64,000 nt of DNA, from contig JAYKKI010000088.1 of assembly GCA_039881145.1 (NCBI GenBank), forward strand, positions 5,250,001 to 5,314,000, read 5' to 3'. Source of the stretch: Druceiella hillmani. Taxonomy: Eukaryota; Arthropoda; Insecta; Lepidoptera; Hepialidae. The notes beneath the pieces are model-generated. The model ran no database searches. It was not told the origin of the DNA and saw nothing but the letters and a program-made list of their open reading frames with translations. A program made the position numbers and the translations under genes. Positions 1-9,574 of the stretch are shown here, piece by piece (positions within the stretch are counted from its first letter, which is position 1; every line of letters begins with the position of its first letter).

Positions 1-219
1 GATAAAAAAAAGTCGTGAAGCACAAGTAAAGGAATAATCTGAAAATAATTTATTTATAATTTAAGTGGATTTACAGCGTATGAAACTTAACTTTATTGGT
101 CGGATTTTAAATTGTTGAATGCGTTTGTGAAATATGAATAGTCATTACATCTAATGATAACTCACAATTAAATGAAACTACATGATGTAGTATTATTTCT
201 ACTTTCCTAAATTTCTTTA

Positions 220-261
220 CCACGACCTAGATTTCGTTGTATTACAACATCTTCAATGGAT
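220..261 (-). ncRNA. Degenerate hammerhead-ribozyme-like motif, left arm of copy 1
   Basis: Read on the minus strand this arm gives TTGAAGA, T, GTTGT-AAT-ACAAC, GAAA, TC-TA-GG, C, GTGG. The first core residue C is replaced by T, and the 5' half of stem I has drifted. Stem II is intact. It is homologous to the intact motifs at 63582-63623 and 63638-63679. Confidence 0.45.
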
Positions 262-276
262 TACAACATCTAATGT

Positions 277-318
277 CCCACCTAAAGATGTTGTAATACA
301 ACGAAACCTAGGTCGTGG
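277..318 (+). ncRNA. Degenerate hammerhead-ribozyme-like motif, right arm of copy 1
   Basis: In order: CCCAC (stem I), CTAAAGA (core), T, GTTGT-AAT-ACAAC (stem II), GAAA, CC-TA-GG with flanking A/T (stem III), C, GTGG (stem I). The core should read CTGANGA. Here the invariant G has become A, which should abolish cleavage. The opposite arm (220-261, minus strand) has TTGAAGA in place of CTGAAGA and a G-U pair in stem III. Both motifs of this copy therefore look dead, as expected for an older insertion. Confidence 0.5.
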
Positions 319-429
319 TAAAGAAATTAAAGAAAGTAGAAATAATACTACATCACGTAGTTTCATTTAATTGTGAATAATGAATTTCTACAAAATTAAC
401 GCCAAATATATTCAATATCTAACGATAAC

Positions 430-2675
430 ATTATATAACGGTATTAATCTCTCAAGGCGCTAGTTCTATTAATTCTTGGCCATCATTTTTATAATATATT
501 TTACTTATAATTACAAAATTGGCTCTTTAAAGTTATCGGTCGAAAAATTCGGGGAATTCTCATTTTTTTAAATTGTTGATAATTTTCCTACGATGGGTGA
601 ATTATTTCTCATAACCATGCCTAATTTCAGTAAACTCGGTAATTCGTTAGAAATCAACCTATAAATAGATTACACCAGTTTCGCCGGCAGAATTTTCTTT
701 TCACCCTTCTGCATTTCATATTGTACGTTACTAAAGTTAGCCACGTAAAATATGTGACATTAAGTCAAAAGATGCCAGTAAAAGAAGTAGGATGAATTTT
801 CTACTTAAAATACTTCTCAATATACGTATTACGTTGTTACCGTTTTTAAATTTAAAAAAAATTAAAACACTTTTCTCTAATGAATATCTTAGAGTAATGA
901 ACAACTTCAAGTAATTTATTAAATTCAAAATGAAATATAAAATAATTAGCGAGAAAAACGAATTTAGATAAAATTGTAATTTTAGTTTAATTTTCAAAAA
1001 GATATGAGATAAAATTTAAGATATTTCCTTTGTTTGACATGGTGTGAACTGGAGTATTCCTGGAGAAGCGTTCACTATTTGTTGTAGAAAACAAAGTGGC
1101 AGTTCCGTAGAAGTCCGTAAAGAGATGGATTTGCCTTCATTTGCAAAAAAATTATGATTTAATATAATTCCATTATCTAATATTATTTGAGGGTTAAATC
1201 TATTAGAATCTGTACCGCAGTAATTCACTTGAAAGACAAAGCAGGATCGCTCTTCTTCCGCGATGTTTTGTCAATTTTAGAAATTAGGCAACTGTGACAT
1301 GTTAATGGATATACAAGAAAAATAATATGAAAAATATAAAAAAACAAAAAATATAAAACAAAATGGAACATAAAATATGAAAACTGGTCTACGAAAAACT
1401 GGTATATCTGATTTCATTGCAATTTCATCAGACATTATCCATATACTCATGTTGTAGAAAATACTGAAAGAATTTATTAAATTTTTATATAAAAATGTAT
1501 GCTTAGTATCTTTACTTGTTTCCTACAATTTTAGAATGTGCATGGGTCTTTAACTTTGAAGGGCATTTCTTCTGATCATGCATTTTCCTACCTTGTTAAA
1601 TAATTATGTTGATTACCCTCCGGTAGCTTAGGTCTGGCAACGCTTCATGCTTTTTTTTGTTATGTCAGAACAGGAAATCATAGCGGCCCTCACCTGTTTT
1701 TCGCACACTTACATTGATTCAATGTTGCAAGATTCGTCAATTATTTTTTCTGCTCAAAGAACAAATGCAATCCTAAAGAATGCATTTATGAAGTTATTTG
1801 ATTATTCCTGGTTCGTAACTTTTATTTTTAATTTTAATTTGTGTATTTTTTATGTTTAATTAATTATTATTATTATAGTGCTTTCAAACTTCTACTCTTT
1901 TGACGTTTGCACATGCTAAATATTTTGAGGCCAGCTCTAAGTTAGAGATGGGATTTTTAATAAATAAATTTAATAGCAGTGGGAAGTAATCTATTTTAGA
2001 GGCAATTTTTAAATATTTTTTTTTCTGTTTAAGATTCCTCTAGTCTTTGAAAACTGATGATTTTTGTCTTTTAAATAATGCATTAGTGATCTTGTCGGAG
2101 AGCAAAAATGTGTAAAGAATGCTGGTCATTTTGATAAACATATCCATCAACATATGCTTAACTCAAAGTAATTTTATATCATTATTTGTTTATAATCTAT
2201 TTATTTATAGATTTTAAATATAAACCATCTCTTAATGTTTATAAAAGCACCGAGTAACGAAACGTATTTTGTTATGAGAGACTACGATAGATAGTTAATA
2301 TAAATAAAATAATAAAGTTAAAATAAATTTACAAGAAAGCAAACAACAAAAAATTGCGAGTAGCAAATAATAAATAAAAAAATATTTACTCATAAAAAGG
2401 AAAAAATAGATATTATACTTATTCACGTATACATATAAATGTATACCATTTACTGACAAGAATAAATACATGAGTAAGACCGGGCCTTGACTATTTCTGG
2501 ATACCACGGTTCAACTTATTTATGACATCAGAAATTTGAAATTATTACAAACCTTAAAAAAAATTGTATTTATTTCCATTATTCTCAGAAAATTCACACC
2601 CACGCATTTTTATTAACCTCATACCTGTTTATATTACGCCAAAAATTTTAAATTATTACACAGAACTTATATTTA
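430..2675. other. Non-genic AT-rich stretch
   Basis: There is no convincing gene. Short open frames on both strands are hydrophobic, A/T-driven and lack recognisable motifs. The only item worth noting is a possible exon at 1669-1810, listed separately. Confidence 0.6.
1669..1810 (+). other. Possible internal exon, unrecognised
   Basis: A good 3' splice-site context (a run of T, then TTATGTCAG) ends at 1668. It is followed by an open frame beginning with Gln and Glu residues and ending FDYS before a weak GT donor at 1811 (CTG|GTTCGT). The peptide is polar and more protein-like than most open frames here, but I recognise no family and see no neighbouring exon. The chance of a spurious call is high. 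Confidence 0.15.
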
Positions 2676-2775
2676 TTTTTATTCACAATTAAATGAAATT
2701 ACGTGATGTAGTATTATTTCTACTTTCTTTAAGTTATTTACCACGACCTAGGTTTCGTTGTATTCATATTTTTAT
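2674..2775 (-). mobile_element. Truncated foldback retroelement copy 2 with 9-bp duplication
   Basis: An 84-bp piece (2683-2766) starts TCACAATTAAATG and stops inside the hammerhead-like stem II (about 2764). TATTTTTAT flanks it on both sides (2674-2682 and 2767-2775), a perfect 9-bp duplication. Retention of the TCACAATT end and loss of the other end is what 5' truncation during target-primed reverse transcription would give. This places the 3' end of the element RNA at ...AATTGTGA on the minus strand. Only the GAAA / CCTAGG / GTGG half of the ribozyme-like motif remains (about 2740-2764). Confidence 0.7.
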
Positions 2776-3326
2776 TGTCAAGTTTTGCTTCATGACTTGA
2801 TCTGGATCAAGTCGATTAACTTCATCCAACCACTTAATATTTTCCGCGCGACCTTTACGAAATCAATGTGGCCAGTACGCAGCAGACCGTCCATGTGGCT
2901 CTATGAACTTATTGATAATTAATTAATACTGGATATAAAGATTGATTAACACGCTCAGAGCCTTTTAATTCTCTAAAGGGCAAGTTCTCGTTATTTAAGG
3001 GTTATCACAAAAATGTAGATATAACAGAAACTTGACATTTATCTCTCAGTATTTACATAATTATTATTAATAAATTAATAATATAATTGGAAACCGAAAT
3101 TGAAATGTTCGAGAGAAACAATTGGAGAAAAATTTGAGCATTTATGGCATTTAATAGTTATAAGGCATGTAAGAGGATGATGAAATAAAATGAAGAATGT
3201 ATTTGTGTGATTTATTTTTAGAAATTATTTGACGAAAAGTCGTCAGAGGCTAGAAAATACAATGGTAGTAAATAGAAAATGTATTAATATGCGTCGTAAT
3301 GTGCTTGAATAATAATGATAATGTGT

Positions 3327-3459
<133 letters not shown>

Positions 3460-3736
3460 AATCGGTATTTGGTTATTGCTGATCTTTTAAGTGCTATAAG
3501 TGTTTCGTAATGAACATGTTGTAGAGAAATAATTGTTACATATACACATATACAACGTTCCGAAAGAAAATAATTTAAAAAACTTGGGTATATTTCCTAC
3601 ACGTAGTGGAAGTGAATTTTCTTTTGTTGGGCATAAATCATTGTGTAGTATATCGCTAAAATATCTATTAAAAATATTAGGGATATATCACGATAACTTT
3701 TTCGATAGAAGTAACGTTTTACAAAATATTAAGGTT

Positions 3737-4200
3737 TGAAGTAATCATTCTTGTTCAAGTTACGTGTCCCCATCCTCTACCAGCTGAACTGCTATTTTTG
3801 AACATCTGGAAAGTTTTCAAAGATAAATTAAGAAATATTAATATTATATGCAACGAAATTAAAAGTTAATAGGCTCCATTAGTTTTCGAGAGATTTGTCG
3901 TTGTAACAATAATAAGTTTGTAGGAGCTCTATAAAAATAACTTAAATCCACTCCAAAATTATATGGTATTTTGGTTCTTTGATTTTTAAGTTTTATAGAC
4001 GAGCTATTGTGCTTCTAACTTACTATTTCAGACTTTTTCTAAATTATTTTGTAAAATTCACAAACATTTCAGAGTACTTGATAAGAACTTTCGATTAAAA
4101 TGATTTCCGTCATTTTGCACTAACAAGTTCAAGATATATGGACGGCTACAGAACCCGACCTCGTACTTGTTCCATCACGCACTTCCCCAATGAATAGCAT
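3737..4200. repeat. Dispersed repeat, copy A (partner at 62950-63420)
   Basis: This is a diverged copy of the segment at 62950-63420. Near the left end CCTCTACCAGCTGAACTG aligns with CCTCTACTAGCTAAACTG, followed in both by CTATTTTT. Near the right end AAGTTCAAGATATATGGA aligns with CGAGTTCGAGATATATAG, followed by matching text around CGTACTTGTTCC and CGTACGTGTTCC. The copies are colinear over about 450 bp. No coding capacity or terminal repeats are evident, and the class is unknown. Confidence 0.65.
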
Positions 4201-4241
4201 CAATAATCAAAACAAATATTGGGCTGACGTCATCTTATTTA

Positions 4242-4408
<167 letters not shown>

Positions 4409-4498
4409 GTTATAGTTAGAGTAGACTGAGATAAAGATGGTGTACATGGTTTGTCCGTAGTTGTTAGTTGAGCAAATATTTTCTTTTTCCTCTTACAG

Positions 4499-4663
4499 TG
4501 CCTTCTCCTGATCAAGGTCAACAACTATCATGGTTATTTGGACTTTGGTACAGCTGCCCAAAAAGCAAATGGGTACTTTTATTGTACCATTCGGGTAGGC
4601 TCTTCAGCCAGGATAATTTCTTCTTGCCAGGTTATCTACTACTCAGTATCTTGGTTTATGTAA
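4499..4663 (+). other. Possible exon, unrecognised
   Basis: A strong acceptor-like sequence (TTTCTTTTTCCTCTTACAG) ends at 4498. The next frame is open for 54 codons to TAA at 4661-4663 and reads like protein: Cys-Leu-Leu-Leu, then an [18 protein letters not shown] segment, then YFYCTIR. GT dinucleotides that could serve as donors occur at 4589 and 4631. I do not recognise the family. It could be a host exon, a fragment of a transposon gene, or chance. Confidence 0.25.
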
Positions 4664-5417
4664 TGAGTCGAAAGAGTTTGTCTTTCTTCTAGCGCATGCT
4701 ATGTCTAAAGTATTGGAGCTCGCATTTTATGCTTTCCAGATTCCTGTGTCTTTGTTCATCTGCTGAATATTGCATACTTGCGTTTGAGGTTTGCGTCATT
4801 GACAAACAGGATGCAATTAGTGCTTAAAGGGGTAATCGTACGAAAACACTAGGCGGTGATAATATATTCTTAAGAATTTCTATATTGCTTGAGTGTATTC
4901 AAAAAGGTCTTTTTCTAAATTTGTGGTTTGTAAGTCTGGCATATATCAATAGTTTTAGAAACTACCATCTGCCTTGAAATTAGAGATCATAAATTTAAGT
5001 TTGCTTATAAAATTAATTAGAGTTACTAATAACATTGTGTCGAAATAGTTATAATTATGATAAAACTTCATAATTAAAATAAGTTTGTAACTACTCAAGG
5101 CTAGACATAGATCTTTCCCAAGACGCGTTTTCACACAGGCCCTTGCTTGCCATGTTCAACTACTTCACGTCGACATTTGTATTCTTCAGTTCGCTTGACT
5201 AGGGGCATAAGATAATGTTTCAAAGTTTGTGATATTCATTTGTAAACTCGACAACCCCATCGTTTTTTGTTCTTCAGCATATACGATCGGTTCACTCTTC
5301 AATTTGTTGATTTTAAGCGCTCCATTGAAATAAAATTCCACATTAATCAACAGTATTTATGAGAAACAAGTCGAATAATAACCTGGATTAACAGTTTACA
5401 TTTTTATTGAAACAGTT

Positions 5418-5425
5418 TATAAAAG
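5418..5425 (+). promoter_or_regulatory. TATA box of a possible small gene
   Basis: TATAAAAG lies 31 bp upstream of TTAGTT (5447-5452), which resembles an insect initiator. That would give a 5' leader of about 32 nt before the ATG at 5481. Spacing fits the usual TATA to start-site distance in insects. This is inference from sequence only. Confidence 0.35.
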
Positions 5426-5480
5426 GACAATTGTATGACATGTATGTTAGTTAACTGGTCTAATTTTTCAGTACCCAACT

Positions 5481-5519
5481 ATGAACTTAAGATTTTTATT
5501 TCTAGTAGTTTTTATCTGG
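5481..5519 (+). CDS. Possible first exon coding a signal-peptide start
   Basis: Thirteen codons, MNLRFLFLVVFIW, end exactly at a consensus 5' splice site (TGG|GTAAGT at 5520). The peptide has a basic residue followed by a run of eight hydrophobic residues, typical of the start of a secretory signal. A TATA box and initiator-like sequence sit at proper distances upstream. Short phase-0 signal-peptide exons are common in insect genes for small secreted proteins such as cuticle, odorant-binding and antimicrobial proteins. I could not identify a matching second exon downstream, so the call is incomplete and could be chance. Confidence 0.3.
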
Positions 5520-5529
5520 GTAAGTAATG

Positions 5530-6740
5530 CAAAAAGGAAAAAATGAATATAATTTTAAATACTCCATTTAATAATACGCTGTCATTTTTTATGATAAAGT
5601 TACACCTTGGACGAAGCCGCTATATTATACAACTACAGAAGTAAATTTATACTAAAAACATTTAACCTTTGAGCCGTAATCTCATAAAAATACTTGAACA
5701 ATAAGTAATTTCCACGCGAAATAAACCATTTCTAAATAAGCCATCCTAAACGCTTTCATAATGTTTGCCTAGCGCAAGTAAAGTATTAAATTATACAAAC
5801 AAATTGTTGTGGTAATGTTGGAGAACTTGGTCATCATAACAAGATATTAACTTACTTTAATCACAGCTATTTAATCAGAAGGGTTCTGAATGATGATCTT
5901 TTGTAATAGCGTTATAGCGATGTATAGCGATAGTAACTACATTTGATCAAATTTAATTTAACCTTTTTGAAGTAAATTTTGCTTATTAATTTATACGATG
6001 CTAAAAACACTTACAAAACCGAAGACTGGATTCTAGTAGAGCCCAATACTCAGAAAACCTTGGAATGATGGTATTTTGAACTATTATTTTTGCCAAAATA
6101 AAACCTTTAATTTATGCATTAAATTAATTTGAAGGAGAAATATCTAATAAATGCAGGAATAAAATACAATCTCATAATTTTGTTCCTTTTGTTACGAGCC
6201 ACGTGTTCAGAAAAAATACGTTTTTGTGTAAACTAACATAATTATTGGCCTGACATGTTTATATTTGTTAATATTTTCAACAAAGGAATTAAACAACAAA
6301 AAAAAGTCTTGTAACTTTAACAAAAGTAATATTTTTTACTATATTCCGTATTAAATTGAAAAAAAAACTTAAGCTAAACCTTATTTTGGATAGTTACGGA
6401 GGCCGTTTTTGTAAAATAAATCAACGTAGCCATATTTTTTATCAACCAACAATTTGTCACAGTTTTCTTTTTAACTTTATTCAAATTATCTTTTTATCAC
6501 AAAATGTTTCTACCCGAAGGAGAATGTATATTTTCTATTACATGCAAAGAAACAATAAATTAAAAATAAGTGAAAAATAGTGTCAAGGAAAAACAAAACT
6601 CTCACTATGAATTATTTTGTACACATTTAGGCCTTTGTAAACAATTAAGGGTATTTAATACTTCCATTTAACTATATACAACGTGAATATATGGACACCA
6701 TAATTCTTCAAACGCCTGAAACATAATGTGCATTTCTAAA
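5530..6740. other. Non-genic AT-rich stretch
   Basis: No supported gene. If the exon at 5481 is real, its continuation may lie here or further downstream, but no acceptor followed by a convincing frame stands out. The 74-codon plus-strand frame at 6356 is lysine- and isoleucine-rich by base composition and has no motif. Confidence 0.5.
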
Positions 6741-6749
6741 ATTGTAATG

Positions 6750-7180
6750 TCGAGGAAGATCTTCCAGTTACATTTCACAGACCCTGTATTTTTCACGATT
6801 TTTGGTTCCACAGTTTTGAAAATTGGAAAAGGGGAAATTCCCTTTTTTCGTATATTTTTAGAATATCTCTAGGGATATATAATTTGAAATGATTAAACAA
6901 GCACTTTTAAATTTTATGGCCCCATAGGATACGTAAAAGAATTTTGAAATACCTATTTTACTCCCTCTTTAATATTTATAAGAACATATTTGAAATGTTA
7001 GCTGCCGAAAAATATGCGGGTTAAGAAGTTGTATTATTATGAAAAAAAACAACGTCGCATAGTTTCTGTAAAAATCATCTGTGACAGACGGACTGACATT
7101 CTTATAGGTTAGCTTTTTCACTTTGGGATACAAAACTGTAAAAAACAAATATATGGTTTATGTCCTTTATATATACCCCA
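6750..7180 (+). repeat. Old dispersed repeat with 'gacagacggac' end
   Basis: The right end reads GACAGACGGACTGACATTC, then CTTATAGG, a T-rich run and TTTGGGATACAAAACTG. This matches the layout of the repeat ends at 41765 and 45625: a run of gacgga units, then 'ataagg', then a T-rich stretch and a diverged 'ggtacggaaccc'. I remember this arrangement as common in lepidopteran genomes but cannot name the family. The left boundary is uncertain. Confidence 0.4.
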
Positions 7181-7189
7181 AAAAATGGA

Positions 7190-9240
7190 CTACCGTAAAA
7201 ACAAAAAAAAACAAGTTTTGGAAGCACTGTCAACAGATAATTTGTATTTCTTAACATCGATTTTTTACTCGCAATCGATTTATATTTGCAAATTACAGCT
7301 TGTCGCTTTTCAGATACGTGTCCTTTTTTTTCTCCCAAAAAATATAAAATAGAAAATTAAAATTCACAGTTTCTTGGTTCTTAACCCATAACTAAATATT
7401 AAATTAAAAATAACTAAAATACAGTTATATTGAGAGTACTTGCGGTATATTAAATATATCTCTTTTGATTTTTTTTCCGAAAAAATAACAATGTGGTGGA
7501 AAGTCATTTAAGCAATTTTTGGATCCATTTTGTAACTTAATATATTCTAAAAAGGCCTTTCGACTTTAATATTTTACTTACCTTATGTTTAAAAAATAAA
7601 TATTCAAGAGGTCTATACATGAAATATTAAAAAAAAATTTACCGAGTTATTTATGGAAAAAGCACTCTATTTTTACGCCGGTAAGAGACTTATTGGGCAA
7701 TGTAATTTTATAGCAAACATAATATGAACAGTTTTGTAAATATTTCAATAGAAACTTTATGTATATTTAAATGTTAAAATGTATTTAGACTCCGTAGTGT
7801 GAATTTTGCTTTTAACTAGCACGTTTATTTTATGTTTTAATAATAATTTATTATCCATAGATATCAAATTATATTTATAAGTAGATGTCCCCGCATGTTC
7901 CGACTGAAGTTTATAAAGGTACTGACTATTAATTAGTTTGCGAGTAAAGTTTAGATCAGTTCACGTATCTTTCCGGGATATAGGATAATAGACCGTAAAA
8001 GATTAGAACGCGGAGGCTGCAAAAGTATTGTTTCGATTTCCGTCTCTTTTTCCACCATAGTCTCCGTGCTTCAAACTCATTTGTTTGTTTTCGTCCGAGT
8101 AAACCGATACACGTTGATTAGATCTTGAAACAAGACGGAATTAAATTTGCTTTGGGTAAGAAGGAATTCAGGGCGCACAGTTTAATCAGAATATATGAAG
8201 AAAAAAGGTGGATTCAAAAATTATAAATAAGGATTTTTGAAGAGAAATATGGGAGAAAATAATATTTGGAAGTGACTGTCGTTCTATGCTAATTAGCTGA
8301 TACTTTATTATTCCTAATAAAGTTGTCAAGCGGGAATTGAACTTGTACGGAAGGTGTTACGTACCTTAAATTAAATTGAAATTATATACTTTTTATCGAT
8401 AATTATATTTTAATGTAGATCCCATCCACCTGGGACAATAACGTATATCTCATCCGTGTGGATCAATGATTTTTACCGTTTCTTTAAAATGTTTGGTTCA
8501 TGAGAATTTTCGTACATACATATTTTTAGTTTGTTCACCTTATTAGCTGCTATCTGATACAACATAATATGCTGATAAACAAGAAACAAAACAAGCGAAA
8601 AAAATTGCTCTTGTAAAATTGTGTATTCAGACTTTCACATTTTTCTCCTACACTTGCGACGTTATTAATTGCATCCTTATTGAAATTTTGCTCTTAATGT
8701 CACACAGCCTCCAATTAAATAGACCGATACAGATATACGGATACGCGCTGAGTGAATTCAATTAATATTGTTTTGTTTTATTATGTAAACTCTTTAAGAA
8801 CGACGCTAAAAACCATTATGACAATAGCACGTACAGAAATCTTTATCGTCGTCTAGTATCGAATCGTGTAACTACATAGTGGGTAAAAAAATGTTTATAC
8901 GACTGTATTAACAACTTCATTTTGTTTAAATATTTTATTCCTCATTATGATAATTACACAAATTTAAGGTAAATTATCGCGCCGACTTATAAATGTTTAG
9001 CTATGAGTTCATAACTTTTCTAGAAATGTTTGTGAATGTTTCGGAATATTTTACTATAATAAAGTATAAATAGATCAAGGTGAGCTTCACCAGTGATACT
9101 AAGCGCAAACCTTTCAAGTGGATTACCATAAGGAGAAGTTACTTACATCTATATGAAGTACAGCCTCTTCCACCTTATTAGTTAATATTTGCCAAAAATT
9201 ATTGACAATAAAAGGTTACTTTCGTTGACTGAAATATTTA
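7190..9240. other. Non-genic stretch
   Basis: No supported gene. The 78-codon minus-strand frame at 7102-7338 and shorter frames have no motif. Slightly GC-richer text at 7990-8170 was read in all frames without a recognisable product. Confidence 0.5.
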
Positions 9241-9241
9241 G

Positions 9242-9570
9242 TAACTAGTAAAGATGGGAGAGATTTATCCAGGTAATGTTAATCCCATACGTAAATGCCA
9301 GTGGCCCCGGAACTTAATACTGAGCTGCTTATTCTATTGCGGCATTATTTATCGTACGTTCTTTCCAGAGGAATTTTCCGTAAATACAGAGATCTACTGT
9401 CAGAAATTAAATGGCATTTCTAATAAACTAATTCTCGAAGAAGGCCGATTTATTTTCTCCACGATAATAATAGACAACATATCGCAGAATAGACTACAAA
9501 TATTACAAGATTCCTGTTAGCACATCCAGATTATTCATCTGTAATTGCACCATCTAATTATCTCTTGTAA
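9242..9570 (+). pseudogene. Mariner transposase remnant
   Basis: The open frame 9254-9520 aligns with the central catalytic part of mariner (DD34D) transposases. CGIIYRTFFPEEFSVNTEIY corresponds to the family's 'kGIIyyElLP..qTiNseiY' segment and is followed by CQKLN. The stretch ending IIIDN corresponds to 'vFHqDNArPH', with the second catalytic Asp at residue 74 of the frame. The frame then shifts by one near 9511. In the new frame LAHPDYSSVIAPSNYLL matches 'lpHPpYSPDLAPSDYhLF'. The third catalytic Asp has become Asn, and the spacing to the second Asp is shorter than 34 residues. The N-terminal DNA-binding half and the terminal repeats are not recognisable. It is a clear but long-dead fragment, closest by eye to the mauritiana type. 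Confidence 0.85.
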
Positions 9571-9574
9571 TCGA

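Larger units (their letters stand above)
149..429 (-). mobile_element. Foldback retroelement copy 1 with 13-bp target-site duplication
   Basis: The element proper is 162-416 (255 bp). It consists of an imperfect palindrome, 162-376, whose arms run from TCACAATTAAATGAAAC to its reverse complement, plus a 40-bp one-sided segment, 377-416. It is flanked by ATCTAATGATAAC (149-161) and ATCTAACGATAAC (417-429), a 13-bp direct repeat with one mismatch that I read as a target-site duplication. The same element, nearly the same length and in the opposite orientation, occurs at 63484-63737. Both arms carry degraded hammerhead-like motifs (see 220-261 and 277-318). A variable-length duplication suggests target-primed insertion (Penelope-like or LINE-driven) rather than a cut-and-paste MITE. 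I see no coding capacity, so it must be non-autonomous. Confidence 0.8.
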
